This document shows positions 1-8,036 of a DNA stretch of 64,000 nt, piece by piece (position 1 is the stretch's first letter; the number at the start of each line of letters is the position of its first letter). Made by a program: the position numbers and the translations under genes. The DNA is taken from contig CAJUBZ010000010.1 of assembly GCA_910584795.1 (NCBI GenBank), forward strand, positions 23,553 through 87,552, given 5' to 3'. The DNA is from an uncultured Eubacterium sp. GTDB lineage: Bacteria; Bacillota; Clostridia; Lachnospirales; Lachnospiraceae. The notes below the pieces were generated by a model that ran no database searches, was not told the origin of the DNA, and was given only the letters and a program-made list of their open reading frames with translations.

Positions 1-52
1 TTAGTGAAAGAGATAATGAAAGTTTTAGTGAATCAGTTATAAGGAGAAAAGT

Positions 53-2452
53 ATGGGAAAAGTAATAATGCCTAAAAATAGTGCAATAGAAGAGGAAATT
101 ATAGCAGCCTTGCAAATTTATTATGAAAACGGAGGCTGGATGAAAAATAGTGATTTTACTGAACAACTCAAAAAAGTTATTGGAGATGGACAATATCATT
201 CATCTTATACGAAAAAAGTTCAAATGACTTCATATTATGGATTTACTGAATGGGAAGATTTCTCAAAAAACACCTCGCCAAGAAGAATAACAGAAAGTGG
301 AAAAAGGTTTTATGAAGTATGGATAAAGCATGATTATGACAAAATGCATGATGAAATAATGTATTCATTGGAAAATGTGATTTTTGGAAGAAATAATTGT
401 GGCTGTAGTGATTCTGATTCGGATATAGAAATACCACCGTTATTTATTAGGACTTTGCTCAAGGTATCGTATCTTACATACTCTGAATTTGCATATTTGC
501 TTTGGAAAATGGAAGATCGTGCAACAAATTATTCTGATGCGGTAGAAGAACTAATACTAAAGAGAAACCAAGGTAATGTTGTTTTAGATGAAACAGCAAA
601 AAAGTATACTGATGCAAAACCCATTATGATGTTAGTTAGATGGAAATTCTTGCAGGAAGACGGTAAAGTTGGGGGGAGTACAAAAATTGTCTTAAATAAA
701 AGAGTAAAGGAAAGATATGGTTCAAGATTAGACAAATTAAAAATTTATAATGTTGATAAATTCATGGAAATAAGAGATGAAAGCTCAAAAATTCTTACAC
801 CAGAATGGTTTAGAGAAAAGGCAAAAGAATATCCAACACTAGATGAAGAAGCGGATCAATTATATATTGATTTTCAAGAAAAGTTTCCCCCAGATTTTTT
901 AGAAAACTTAACGGGGAAAGATCTCTTATCAACAATATTTTTAAATCCATATAATAAAGACAATTTATGTCGAATAATGGAGTATGATAAGAAAAATAGA
1001 GGGTATTTTGGAAGTATAAAAAGTGGTAGTGCCTCAAAATATGGATTATACTATAGTCCAAAAGAAAAATCATGGATAACAGGAACTACACAAAAGCCAG
1101 TTCACATTAGTGAAGATGAGGCAATAAATATTGGAACTCAAATTAGAGATTATTTAGTAGAAGGCTCAAAAATTTTAGCCGAGTGTGATAATTTAGATAC
1201 AGTTGATGAATTTTTAAATGTATACACTAGGCTAGTAGATGTGACAGATGGCTATATCAATAAAATATGGGTTTTAAAATATTATCATATGATTTATCCA
1301 GACTTCTATCCACCAATTTATAGTGAGGGTGCACAAAAAATCGCCTTAGAGCGAATCGGTCGTGAGATAGGTGCAAATCCTTTCGAACGTTTGGGCGAAA
1401 TGAAAGAATTTGTAAATGAATGTGAAATTTCTAATGTCATGTTTAATAAAATTATGTGGTCGATTAATACTGATGAAGAGATGGACGAAGATACGGACGA
1501 GGAGGATATAACTGATATGTTGGAATTAAGGACTTGTCTTGAAATTGAAAGGTTGCCGAGAGTAAATAAGATATTTCCACTTAATTATATTGTATATGGA
1601 GCACCGGGAACAGGTAAGACATATTCTATGATTGAGAATGCATTGGCAATTATTGATAATATTCCACTTGATGAATTCAGAGCTAATAATACAGATAGAA
1701 AAGCGAATGTAAATAGGTATAAAGAGTTAGTTAAAAATGGTCAAATTGTGTTTACCACATTTCATCAGAATTATGGTTATGAAGAGTTTATTCAAGGTCT
1801 TAGACCTGATAAAAACAGCGATACTATGAAATTCAAAATAGTGGACGGTGTATTTAAGCAAGTTGCGGATAGAGCGTTGAATGATACAGAGAATAATAAT
1901 TATGTTATTATAATTGATGAAATTAATAGAGCAAATATATCAAAGATATTTGGTGAATTGATTACATTAATAGAAGAGGACAAACGTTGGGGAGAACTTA
2001 ATGAAATGAGTGCAACATTGCAATCGGGTGATGAGTTTGCTGTTCCAAATAATCTTTATATTGTTGGAACGATGAATTCTGCAGATAAATCAATTTCTTT
2101 AGTTGATGTGGCATTAAGAAGAAGGTTTGATTTTGTGGAGCAAAAGCCAGATGCAAGGCTTGTGAAAAACAATGTTCTTAAAATGATTTTTGAAAATATA
2201 AATGAATCTTTAGTAAATGAACTTGATAGTACAGACCTTTTGGTAGGTCATTCATATTTTATGAACAAAGAAGAAAAAGATTTATGTAATATTTTGAATA
2301 ACAATATTATTCCATTATTATATGAATATTTTTACGATAATAGAAAAAAAGTTGCAAAGATTTTGACAGAGGCAATTAGTAAGGCGGATGCAAAAGTTGA
2401 AATTGTGGATGATAAAATTGGAAGATTAAGTGTAAAGGATAAGGTTGAATAA
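53..2452 (+). CDS. mcrB: McrB-like GTPase subunit of a methylation-dependent restriction endonuclease
   Basis: AAA+ GTPase that translocates DNA and activates the McrC nuclease on modified DNA. The 799-residue protein has a long N-terminal part (about 1-500) that I cannot assign to a known recognition domain. The AAA+ core follows: Walker A GAPGTGKT at 516-523, Walker B IIIDEINRA near 618-626, and the McrB-type motif MNSADKS near 674-680 (NxAD is the guanine-specificity signature of the family), followed by the LRRRFDF arginine-finger region. AAGGAG lies 6 bases before the ATG. A reading frame ending at 40-42 just upstream suggests an operon with an unseen gene. The start of mcrC follows the stop by one base. 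Confidence 0.9.
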   Translation: MGKVIMPKNSAIEEEIIAALQIYYENGGWMKNSDFTEQLKKVIGDGQYHSSYTKKVQMTSYYGFTEWEDFSKNTSPRRITESGKRFYEVWIKHDYDKMHDEIMYSLENVIFGRNNCGCSDSDSDIEIPPLFIRTLLKVSYLTYSEFAYLLWKMEDRATNYSDAVEELILKRNQGNVVLDETAKKYTDAKPIMMLVRWKFLQEDGKVGGSTKIVLNKRVKERYGSRLDKLKIYNVDKFMEIRDESSKILTPEWFREKAKEYPTLDEEADQLYIDFQEKFPPDFLENLTGKDLLSTIFLNPYNKDNLCRIMEYDKKNRGYFGSIKSGSASKYGLYYSPKEKSWITGTTQKPVHISEDEAINIGTQIRDYLVEGSKILAECDNLDTVDEFLNVYTRLVDVTDGYINKIWVLKYYHMIYPDFYPPIYSEGAQKIALERIGREIGANPFERLGEMKEFVNECEISNVMFNKIMWSINTDEEMDEDTDEEDITDMLELRTCLEIERLPRVNKIFPLNYIVYGAPGTGKTYSMIENALAIIDNIPLDEFRANNTDRKANVNRYKELVKNGQIVFTTFHQNYGYEEFIQGLRPDKNSDTMKFKIVDGVFKQVADRALNDTENNNYVIIIDEINRANISKIFGELITLIEEDKRWGELNEMSATLQSGDEFAVPNNLYIVGTMNSADKSISLVDVALRRRFDFVEQKPDARLVKNNVLKMIFENINESLVNELDSTDLLVGHSYFMNKEEKDLCNILNNNIIPLLYEYFYDNRKKVAKILTEAISKADAKVEIVDDKIGRLSVKDKVE

Positions 2453-2453
2453 T

Positions 2454-3839
2454 ATGATTCTTGACAGGTACGAGTATAGCAAACTTGCTAATTCTAAATT
2501 ACCAAGTTCCTGGCAATCACAATCTTCTCTTGATGAGTTGCAGGAGTTTCTTCAACAGAATTGGGAACAAAGAGCTGTTTTTTATGAAGATGGAGAAATT
2601 AGTAGCCAACAGCAGTTTTTAGATTTTACAGGGCAACAAGGGATAAGAACAAAGAAGTATATAGGAACGATAGTATTTAGAGGTGAACAATTAAATATTT
2701 ATCCCAGAGTATTTAGTACGGAAAAAGAGGATCATGATACAGATGATTTAACCCCAAAACATCTTCTTAAAAATCTAGTCAAATGGATTGAACATTGTAA
2801 TAAATTAGATTATCCGTTTATTAATATCTCAAGTGAATTAAGTGATGAAGAAGATTTAAAAGAATTATTTATTACTTTGTATATCAGATATGTCAAGAGC
2901 GCGATTGAAAGAGGATTATATTATCAGTATGTAGATGACACACAGGACTGTACAAGCATAAAGGGAAAATTTGATATTAAAGATTATTTTGTAAATAAAA
3001 TTCCAAATGGTCAGGCAGATAAGTTTCGTTGTACATATTCCAATTTTGAATTTGATAATAAAGTGAATAGAATAATCAAATATACTTGTAAACAGTTGAT
3101 TAATATCACATCAAAGAAAAATCAGAAAGTAATAAGAACTATACTGACACGATTAAATGAAATATCAGACACACCATGTTCTCCAAATGATTGTAATGGC
3201 ATTAGATTGAGCAAGATGCATAGACACTATGGAATTATTATTAGTATGAGTAAAATGTTTTTATTAAATAAAATGTCAAATTATTCTATAGATACAAATG
3301 AATCATTTTGTTTTTTGTTTCCTACTGATTTGTTGTTTGAAGGATTTATTGGTGGCTTTATGAAGGAAGTTCTTCATGAATATGGTGGAAGAGTAATGTT
3401 GCAAGAAAGTAGGATGAGTCTTGTAGAAAAAATTATTTATAAAGGAGAGACGAGTGGTGCAGCATTTACTATGAGACATGATATACTTGCCGAATTCAAG
3501 GGAAAAGTATTTATACTAGACACAAAGTATAAAGAAATGTCTAGATTTGAGGATAATCCAGATTACAAGTCAATAATAAGTAATGAGGCAAAACAAAGTG
3601 ATTTATATCAGGTTCTTGAGTATGCAAGAAAAAGAGATATTGAAGATGTGTATCTTCTTTATCCAATGTATAGATATGAGGAAAAAGAAGAGGAGTTTCC
3701 TTTTGCTGTAAGCGAGAGCTCGGGTGGAAATATTAATGTACATTTTATAAGACTACCTTTCATATTTGAAGAAGATGAAGAAAGAACAAAACAACAGTTG
3801 ACAGATGTAATAAAATTAGTCTTTGAAATAGAAAAATAG
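2454..3839 (+). CDS. mcrC: McrC-like nuclease subunit
   Basis: Endonuclease partner of the upstream McrB-like GTPase. The 461-residue protein has the McrC layout: an N-terminal McrB-interaction region and a C-terminal PD-(D/E)xK core. In the core, RHDILAEF and ILDTKYK near residues 340-360 supply the D-(12-14)-DxK catalytic residues. I chose ATG 2454, one base after the mcrB stop with AAGG upstream, over an in-frame TTG at 2445; either way translation is coupled to mcrB. It probably gives the lysogen protection against phages with modified cytosine. No dedicated McrA or specificity subunit is visible in the window. Confidence 0.9.
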   Translation: MILDRYEYSKLANSKLPSSWQSQSSLDELQEFLQQNWEQRAVFYEDGEISSQQQFLDFTGQQGIRTKKYIGTIVFRGEQLNIYPRVFSTEKEDHDTDDLTPKHLLKNLVKWIEHCNKLDYPFINISSELSDEEDLKELFITLYIRYVKSAIERGLYYQYVDDTQDCTSIKGKFDIKDYFVNKIPNGQADKFRCTYSNFEFDNKVNRIIKYTCKQLINITSKKNQKVIRTILTRLNEISDTPCSPNDCNGIRLSKMHRHYGIIISMSKMFLLNKMSNYSIDTNESFCFLFPTDLLFEGFIGGFMKEVLHEYGGRVMLQESRMSLVEKIIYKGETSGAAFTMRHDILAEFKGKVFILDTKYKEMSRFEDNPDYKSIISNEAKQSDLYQVLEYARKRDIEDVYLLYPMYRYEEKEEEFPFAVSESSGGNINVHFIRLPFIFEEDEERTKQQLTDVIKLVFEIEK

Positions 3840-3841
3840 TA

Positions 3842-3870
3842 TTGACAAAGGAACAAACGTTCGGTATATT
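3842..3870 (+). promoter_or_regulatory. consensus promoter overlapped by a LexA (SOS) box
   Basis: TTGACA at 3842-3847, a 17-bp spacer and TATATT at 3865-3870 form a near-perfect housekeeping promoter. The spacer holds GGAACAAACGTTCG (3850-3863), which matches the Gram-positive LexA consensus CGAAC-N4-GTTCG except for the first base. Repression by LexA and induction by DNA damage is the natural reading. It points into a gene-free stretch that ends in a terminator at about 4013, not into mcrC, which ends 3 bases upstream. Confidence 0.75.
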
Positions 3871-3873
3871 GTA

Positions 3874-4013
3874 TTTATCAGATTCGCTACCTGATAAATT
3901 ATAGTAAAAAAGAAAATTAGAATATATTTGTCGCGGCCTAGTGACATTCCCTTTTCAGAGGCCTGACAGAAGAGAGTGATATTAGTAGATATCTTTCTTC
4001 TGTTGGGCTTTTG
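3874..4013 (+). ncRNA. candidate SOS-regulated small RNA ending in an intrinsic terminator
   Basis: Downstream of the LexA-box promoter no start codon with a ribosome-binding site is visible before a strong terminator (GCCTGACAGAAG 3961-3972 pairing with CTTCTGTTGGGC 3997-4008, then TTTT). The 5' end carries an inverted repeat, TTTATCAG (3874-3881) with CTGATAAA (3891-3898). GGCCT at 3935-3939 can pair with AGGCC at 3959-3963, which would break the terminator stem, so two exclusive folds exist. A transcript of about 140 nt is predicted. It could be a regulatory RNA, an attenuated leader, or only an operator region for phage repressors. Confidence 0.5.
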
Positions 4014-4109
4014 CAATTTTATGAAATAAAGATAAAACATTAGCGTAATAATTAAATACCAATACGCAATTTGCATATATATGGCATAAATAAGGAATTA
4101 AATAAAATA

Positions 4110-4138
4110 TTGACATATAAATGCGAAAGATGTATAAA
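4110..4138 (+). promoter_or_regulatory. promoter for the XRE regulator
   Basis: TTGACA at 4110-4115, 17-bp spacer, TATAAA at 4133-4138; the GTG start of the regulator is 33 bases downstream. No obvious inverted repeat overlaps it. Confidence 0.7.
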
Positions 4139-4170
4139 TATACTATAAAAATTTAAACAGAGGTGTAGAT

Positions 4171-5298
4171 GTGCAAAAAAATGATGAGAAAATAGAAAAA
4201 TTTTTACAGTATGCCTCCCTTGGTACTGCTAAAAAAGAAGAAGTTACAGAGGCGATTGAAAAAATCACAAGCAGAATGAACGATACAAATAGTGAGATTG
4301 TGCTTATCGAAGATTTTTTTAAGAGTGTATCAAATAAAAATCCAGAGGGATTAAAGGATACAGAAAAAATAAAGGAGTTGGCTTTATCGTATGGGATTGA
4401 GCCAGATAGTATTGATCATATTGAAGAATATAGGGAGATAAATACTAGATTGTTATCTTATTTGACAGAATTACAACGAATTAGTAATACAATGTATAAA
4501 TCATTTGATAAAGCATTATGTTTTTCCAATATTCGCTATTTAATGAAAGATAGTGATGTAAAAATAGGACAAATAGAAAGGGAAGCAGGTTTTCGTTTAG
4601 GTTATCTTGCAAGATTAGAAAAGCCAGATAATACAACAGAGCCAAGTATTGAGTTTATCGCTACGGCAGCAAAAATGTTAAAAGTAAGCATAGACACTCT
4701 TATTTCAGTAAATTTATCGGAAATGACACCAACTGAAAAGTATATACAAAGTTTCTTGGATAAGGTAAAGGCAGACACTTTGGCGGATAAATTGGATTGG
4801 GAAGTAGAAAAATCCGATGATTTAAATGGAATGGAATCGGATCAGGATGGATATGTTGAACATCCACTCTTTGATTATGAAACATTTTATGAGGAAAGTG
4901 AATGTGGTTACCCAAATCAAGTCACACGCATAATTTTCAAATCTAATAGTTTTGGTACAAATACTATAATTAGCGGAAAATGTTTTAATTTAAGGTTAAA
5001 AAATGGTGTATATCTTTATTTAATGAATATACAAAAAAATATATATACGTCAGGGGACACAAATACGATGGCAAAAGAGATATGGATGTATACACCAGAT
5101 TTAGGGAGTCAATTATTAGTAACTAATAAGCAAAAGTCTCTATTAAATCCGATGGTTGATGTTTTGTATCAAACAGTTAATGAACGAATGAAACATCCAA
5201 AATTAAAAAGGGAAGTGCAAAATGCAATAGAAGCTTTTATGAATGACGATTTAGAGGATGATCCAATAGATGATAATGGTTTGCCGTTTAATTTTTAA
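4171..5298 (+). CDS. XRE-type helix-turn-helix regulator, candidate prophage repressor
   Basis: A 375-residue protein with a helix-turn-helix of the XRE (Cro/CI) type in the middle (about residues 118-180, ending in a leucine-rich IDTLISVNL segment), flanked by a helical N-terminal region and a longer C-terminal region that I do not recognise. No LexA-type Ser/Lys autoprotease motif and no ImmA-like HExxH is visible. Its place at the head of the phage control region next to a LexA-box promoter suggests a role in lysogeny. The start is a GTG with a weak AGAGGTG site; a consensus promoter lies upstream. It is followed by a small zinc-ribbon gene in the same transcript. Confidence 0.65.
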   Translation: MQKNDEKIEKFLQYASLGTAKKEEVTEAIEKITSRMNDTNSEIVLIEDFFKSVSNKNPEGLKDTEKIKELALSYGIEPDSIDHIEEYREINTRLLSYLTELQRISNTMYKSFDKALCFSNIRYLMKDSDVKIGQIEREAGFRLGYLARLEKPDNTTEPSIEFIATAAKMLKVSIDTLISVNLSEMTPTEKYIQSFLDKVKADTLADKLDWEVEKSDDLNGMESDQDGYVEHPLFDYETFYEESECGYPNQVTRIIFKSNSFGTNTIISGKCFNLRLKNGVYLYLMNIQKNIYTSGDTNTMAKEIWMYTPDLGSQLLVTNKQKSLLNPMVDVLYQTVNERMKHPKLKREVQNAIEAFMNDDLEDDPIDDNGLPFNF

Positions 5299-5310
5299 GG
5301 AGGGGTGTGA

Positions 5311-5475
5311 ATGCAAGAAGTACATGTGGCATGTCCGTGTTGCAAAAATAAGAGATTATTTGATATAGATGCAAAAACGGAAGGGCGCATTATAATTAAA
5401 TGTCCTATATGCAAACAAATCGTATCAATATCAAGTCACAATTTTAAATTACGCACTGAGCGAATCGAAGCATAA
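5311..5475 (+). CDS. 54-residue zinc-ribbon protein
   Basis: Small ORF starting at ATG 5311 behind a strong AAGGAGGGG, 12 bases after the XRE gene. It has CPCCK near residue 8 and KCPICK near residue 30, two CxxC pairs that form a zinc ribbon. This resembles the Com-like small cysteine-rich phage proteins, which act as translational regulators in Mu; that function is not shown here. It is the last gene before the terminator at 5491-5543, so it belongs to the regulator operon. Confidence 0.7.
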   Translation: MQEVHVACPCCKNKRLFDIDAKTEGRIIIKCPICKQIVSISSHNFKLRTERIEA

Positions 5476-5490
5476 GAAATTATAGCTATC

Positions 5491-5543
5491 AAGGCCTGGC
5501 GAAAGATAGACACATAAATGTGTTTATTTCGCAGGTCTTTTTT
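5491..5543 (+). terminator. intrinsic terminator after the regulator operon
   Basis: AAGGCCTGGCGAAA pairs with TTTCGCAGGTCTT with a small internal hairpin (ACAC/GTGT), followed by a T run ending at 5543. Confidence 0.8.
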
Positions 5544-5544
5544 G

Positions 5545-5595
5545 TTGACAATTTATTATCGTATTGATAAAATACAAAGTGTATTGCAACAATAC
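5545..5595 (+). promoter_or_regulatory. promoter with two tandem operators
   Basis: TTGACA at 5545-5550, 17-bp spacer, TAAAAT at 5568-5573. Two matching palindromes of the form GTATTG-N3-(A/C)AATAC lie at 5561-5575 and 5581-5595; their centres are 20 bp apart, two helical turns on the same face. The first covers the -10, the second the start of transcription. This is a classic repressor site. The likely ligand is the XRE protein or the HTH protein encoded just downstream. Confidence 0.7.
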
Positions 5596-5612
5596 AGTAA
5601 AAGGAGGCAAAA

Positions 5613-6428
5613 ATGTCTGATTTAAGAATAGAAAATTTAGATGAAGTATTGGAGGAGTTTGAAAAAACAGCATTATTAACGAAAGATGTGCTTTTAAAAG
5701 ATTTGAAATGGAAAGCGAATGCATTTGAATCATTAAAAGATTTTAGTGATGTGATGCATCATTCTGCGGAATTTAAATCTTTGTTTTTAAATATGATAAA
5801 TAAGTTGATAGAAGAAGTTGAACATAATAAGTTTTTTGACAAATTAGAACCGTGGTGGAGTTATTCATATAAAATAAATGAAAGTTGTGCAACAGTATCA
5901 TTATGTCATTATTCATATTGGTATTCGTTAGATGATGATGGAAAGTATATTGATAAGGATTTAGACATTGATACTGAATATGAACTGATAAGAGTTGATG
6001 CACGCTTTTTGACAGTAGAAGAATATGCAAAACTCTATAAAGTTAAAGTAGGAACTGTTAGACAATGGATACGAAGAGGAAAATTGAGAACAGCAAAAAA
6101 GTATGGTAATGAATGGAGAATATCTGAATTGAGTGAAGTATATAGTGGCAGATTTAAACCAGCCACTTATTATATTGATGAACTTTTTAGTGTTCCTGAT
6201 GAGTATGCATTTCTGGAAGGATATAGAAGTGTTGGAATTACAAAAAATAAAGAAGATAGGGGGTTATTTAAGGTGATGCTTACTGGAGAAAAAATGGAAT
6301 CGAAAGCTGTTTACCTGACAGTTAAGGAGCGTGAAAAATTTGAACTTTTTTTAATTAGTAATCCATTCATACAATATCGACCGGAAACTTATGATGATTA
6401 TGAGAATTGGAGGCGATATGATGATTAA
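5613..6428 (+). CDS. excisionase-type helix-turn-helix protein
   Basis: A 271-residue protein. Residues about 135-165 (FLTVEEYAKLYKVKVGTVRQ and on to WIRRGKL) form the winged HTH typical of the MerR/Xis-like HTH_17 family, ending in the ISE segment. The acidic N-terminal 130 residues and the C-terminal 100 are not recognised. It is much longer than normal excisionases (about 70 residues), so it may be a transcription factor or an immunity regulator rather than a recombination directionality factor. AAAGGAGG lies before the ATG. It follows the double-operator promoter, so autoregulation is plausible. Confidence 0.6.
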   Translation: MSDLRIENLDEVLEEFEKTALLTKDVLLKDLKWKANAFESLKDFSDVMHHSAEFKSLFLNMINKLIEEVEHNKFFDKLEPWWSYSYKINESCATVSLCHYSYWYSLDDDGKYIDKDLDIDTEYELIRVDARFLTVEEYAKLYKVKVGTVRQWIRRGKLRTAKKYGNEWRISELSEVYSGRFKPATYYIDELFSVPDEYAFLEGYRSVGITKNKEDRGLFKVMLTGEKMESKAVYLTVKEREKFELFLISNPFIQYRPETYDDYENWRRYDD

Positions 6429-6588
6429 AATATTTGATAAAAAAGGCAAACGGGTTTTCGATGCTGAATCTGCAAATGGTGATGATATAAAAATTGTTTT
6501 AAAAGACAGTAAAAAAGTAATGCGAGAAATTTATTTAAGTGAGATAAAAGAACAATTAAAGAAATCAGAATTAACTACTGAGCTTTGA
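6418..6588 (+). CDS. small hypothetical protein (56 aa)
   Basis: ATG 6418 follows GGAGG and overlaps the end of the HTH gene by 11 bases, so translation is coupled. The product is small, charged and probably alpha/beta (MMIKIFDKKGKRVFDAE and on). No family is recognised. The terminator at 6614-6670 closes this two-gene operon. Confidence 0.55.
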   Translation: MMIKIFDKKGKRVFDAESANGDDIKIVLKDSKKVMREIYLSEIKEQLKKSELTTEL

Positions 6589-6613
6589 TCCGAAATATAC
6601 GAGATACTAAATG

Positions 6614-6670
6614 CCAGAGTTGATATTAGAAATAGATAAGTTCTATTTGTGATATTAACTCTGGTTTTTT
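6614..6670 (+). terminator. long intrinsic terminator
   Basis: CCAGAGTTGATAT and the AGAAATAGA segment pair with TTCTATTT and GATATTAACTCTGG, followed by TTTTTT. It ends the HTH operon and starts a 445-base gene-free stretch. Confidence 0.85.
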
Positions 6671-6944
6671 GTCGTTTAAAAGAAAAAATTAAAAAATAAA
6701 CGAAGAATAAATAGGTAGAAAAAATTTATTTCTGCAAAAAAATGTAAAAATATGAAATTTAGTAAACTAATAAAAAAACTATATATTAATGGGATATGAA
6801 TGTAGGTCAATATTATTCACGGTAATTAATCTTATATATCTAAAACTTATAAGTTGAGTTGTTGGTGTAAATGTTTATAGCAAGAACTGAATCTATAAGA
6901 TTCAAGAAAAAATTAAAACTGAATCACACTTGCTGATTATATGA

Positions 6945-7077
6945 AAGTGCACAGGAAGCAAGCGGGATGTACATATTTTAAATTTAAGTCCAAATAGGAC
7001 AGGTTTAAAAAAGTATATTTGACCGCTTAATTCTTGTGTACTTTTTTGTGCAGGTCATCAAAGCCATATGTACATCC
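6945..7077 (+). ncRNA. structured non-coding region before the early genes
   Basis: Bases 6671-6944 show nothing I can interpret except AT-richness. Bases 6945-6965 pair with 7023-7043 over 21 positions with two mismatches and two G-U pairs, and the second arm runs into a T run. Inside is a GTCC/GGAC hairpin at 6988-7000. A second perfect inverted repeat, GGATGTACATAT (6965-6976) with ATATGTACATCC (7066-7077), interleaves with the first. The two stems therefore form either a pseudoknot or alternative folds. Candidate roles are an attenuator/antiterminator for the early operon, a small regulatory RNA, or a replication-related cruciform. Confidence 0.5.
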
Positions 7078-7118
7078 TTTCGTGATTCTCCAAGGAGAAA
7101 GGATGGTAAGAAACCATG
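7074..7118 (+). promoter_or_regulatory. hairpins covering the ribosome-binding site and start codon of the sigma-like gene
   Basis: ATCCTTTC (7074-7081) pairs with GAAAGGAT (7097-7104) around the AAGGAG at 7093-7098. ATGGT (7103-7107) pairs with ACCAT (7113-7117), which includes the start codon. The AAGGAG is 17 bases from the ATG in linear distance, so folding could both hide the start and set the spacing. Bases 7074-7077 are shared with the upstream inverted repeat, which would let the leader fold affect initiation. Confidence 0.45.
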
Positions 7119-7745
7119 AAAAGAGAATCAATTAATTATTATAACAAGGAAGCACATATGGAAAGTGATGGAACTTATGTTTATTACCGTTATGACGGAG
7201 ATACCGGAAGATATATAAAAGAAACACTTCGGCAAGAGAATGACGGTTCATATACATATATTCAAGCAGATCCGGATACTAACGAGATAATAGAAACAAA
7301 AATAAAAAACGATGAAAATACAAGTTGGATAGAGTTTCAGGACAGCATGGATCGTGAATGGGCCACGGCAGAAGAGCGTTTTTGTGACAATAATATTAAG
7401 GATATGAATATTAGTGTGGGTGATGATTCAGGAGCTGAATTCAATTTATTGGATAATATAGCTACATATATGGGAGAGCCGGTAAAAGAATTATTTGGCG
7501 AAGAACCAAGTGAAAATGAAATCATAGATTTGGTTTGTGCAGTAGTAAATGAAATGCCGGAAAGTTGGCAGACATTATTCTATGAACATTTCGGAGAGAG
7601 GAAGTTTTTAGAGCAAATTAAAGATGAAGAAAATGCCCGGCTTGGAACAAATAAATCAAAACAGGCATTCAGTAAGAGAAAACAGAAGATTATAAACAGA
7701 GTTGCAAAAGCATTAACTGATGCTGGATATGAGTGCGATAAATAG
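7116..7745 (+). CDS. phage protein with sigma-70 region-4-like C-terminus
   Basis: A 209-residue acidic protein. The last 70 residues read like sigma region 4: EIIDLVCAVVNEMPESWQTL, then FYEHFGERKFLEQI, then a helix with SKRKQKIINRVAKAL, matching the family layout of decision helix, short turn and DNA-reading helix. The N-terminal half contains two repeats of a YDGDTGRYI / ADPDTNEII type strand motif and is not recognised. I infer a phage transcription factor. The GGGTTGTC promoter family begins exactly at its stop codon. Translation may be controlled by hairpins around the start. Confidence 0.5.
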   Translation: MKRESINYYNKEAHMESDGTYVYYRYDGDTGRYIKETLRQENDGSYTYIQADPDTNEIIETKIKNDENTSWIEFQDSMDREWATAEERFCDNNIKDMNISVGDDSGAEFNLLDNIATYMGEPVKELFGEEPSENEIIDLVCAVVNEMPESWQTLFYEHFGERKFLEQIKDEENARLGTNKSKQAFSKRKQKIINRVAKALTDAGYECDK

Positions 7746-7769
7746 GGTTGTCCTTTTTTCTGATTATAG
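7745..7769 (+). promoter_or_regulatory. family C repeated promoter-like element, copy 1
   Basis: GGGTTGTC at 7745-7752 followed by a T-rich dozen bases and TATAG at 7765-7769. The same arrangement with the same spacing occurs at 11094, 11143 and 48446. The spacing from TTGTC to TATAG is too short for a standard sigma-A promoter, which points to a different recognition factor. Confidence 0.5.
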
Positions 7770-7811
7770 GTGGAAATACCACAAATTATTAGGAAATGGA
7801 GGATATGCACT

Positions 7812-8036
7812 ATGAAGCATAAAGTAAAAGTTAATTTAGTTACAAGGCAGAAAAAGAAAGAGGAACTTTTAACAAACCGAACATTAAAATTGCCAAAAAG
7901 AATTATTACAGCATTACTTGGCGATGCAACACAGATTTTGATTCTGAAACCTGGACAAACAGTAAAGACGGTAGAGTTTTATGAAATGCCGGATAAAGAA
8001 AATAAACAGGTGGAGGTAAACGGATATGGATGCTAA
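7812..8036 (+). CDS. small hypothetical phage protein (74 aa)
   Basis: ATG 7812 sits 9 bases after GGAGG; an in-frame GTG at 7770 has no site. The basic protein (KHKVKVNLVTRQKKKEELL at the start) is not recognised. It overlaps the helicase start by 11 bases, so it is co-translated with it and probably works with it in replication or early takeover. Confidence 0.6.
   Translation: MKHKVKVNLVTRQKKKEELLTNRTLKLPKRIITALLGDATQILILKPGQTVKTVEFYEMPDKENKQVEVNGYGC

Noticed and set aside
1..52. Tail of an upstream gene
   Set aside because: Two frames are open, one ending at 40-42; too short to decide whether it is a gene or to name it.
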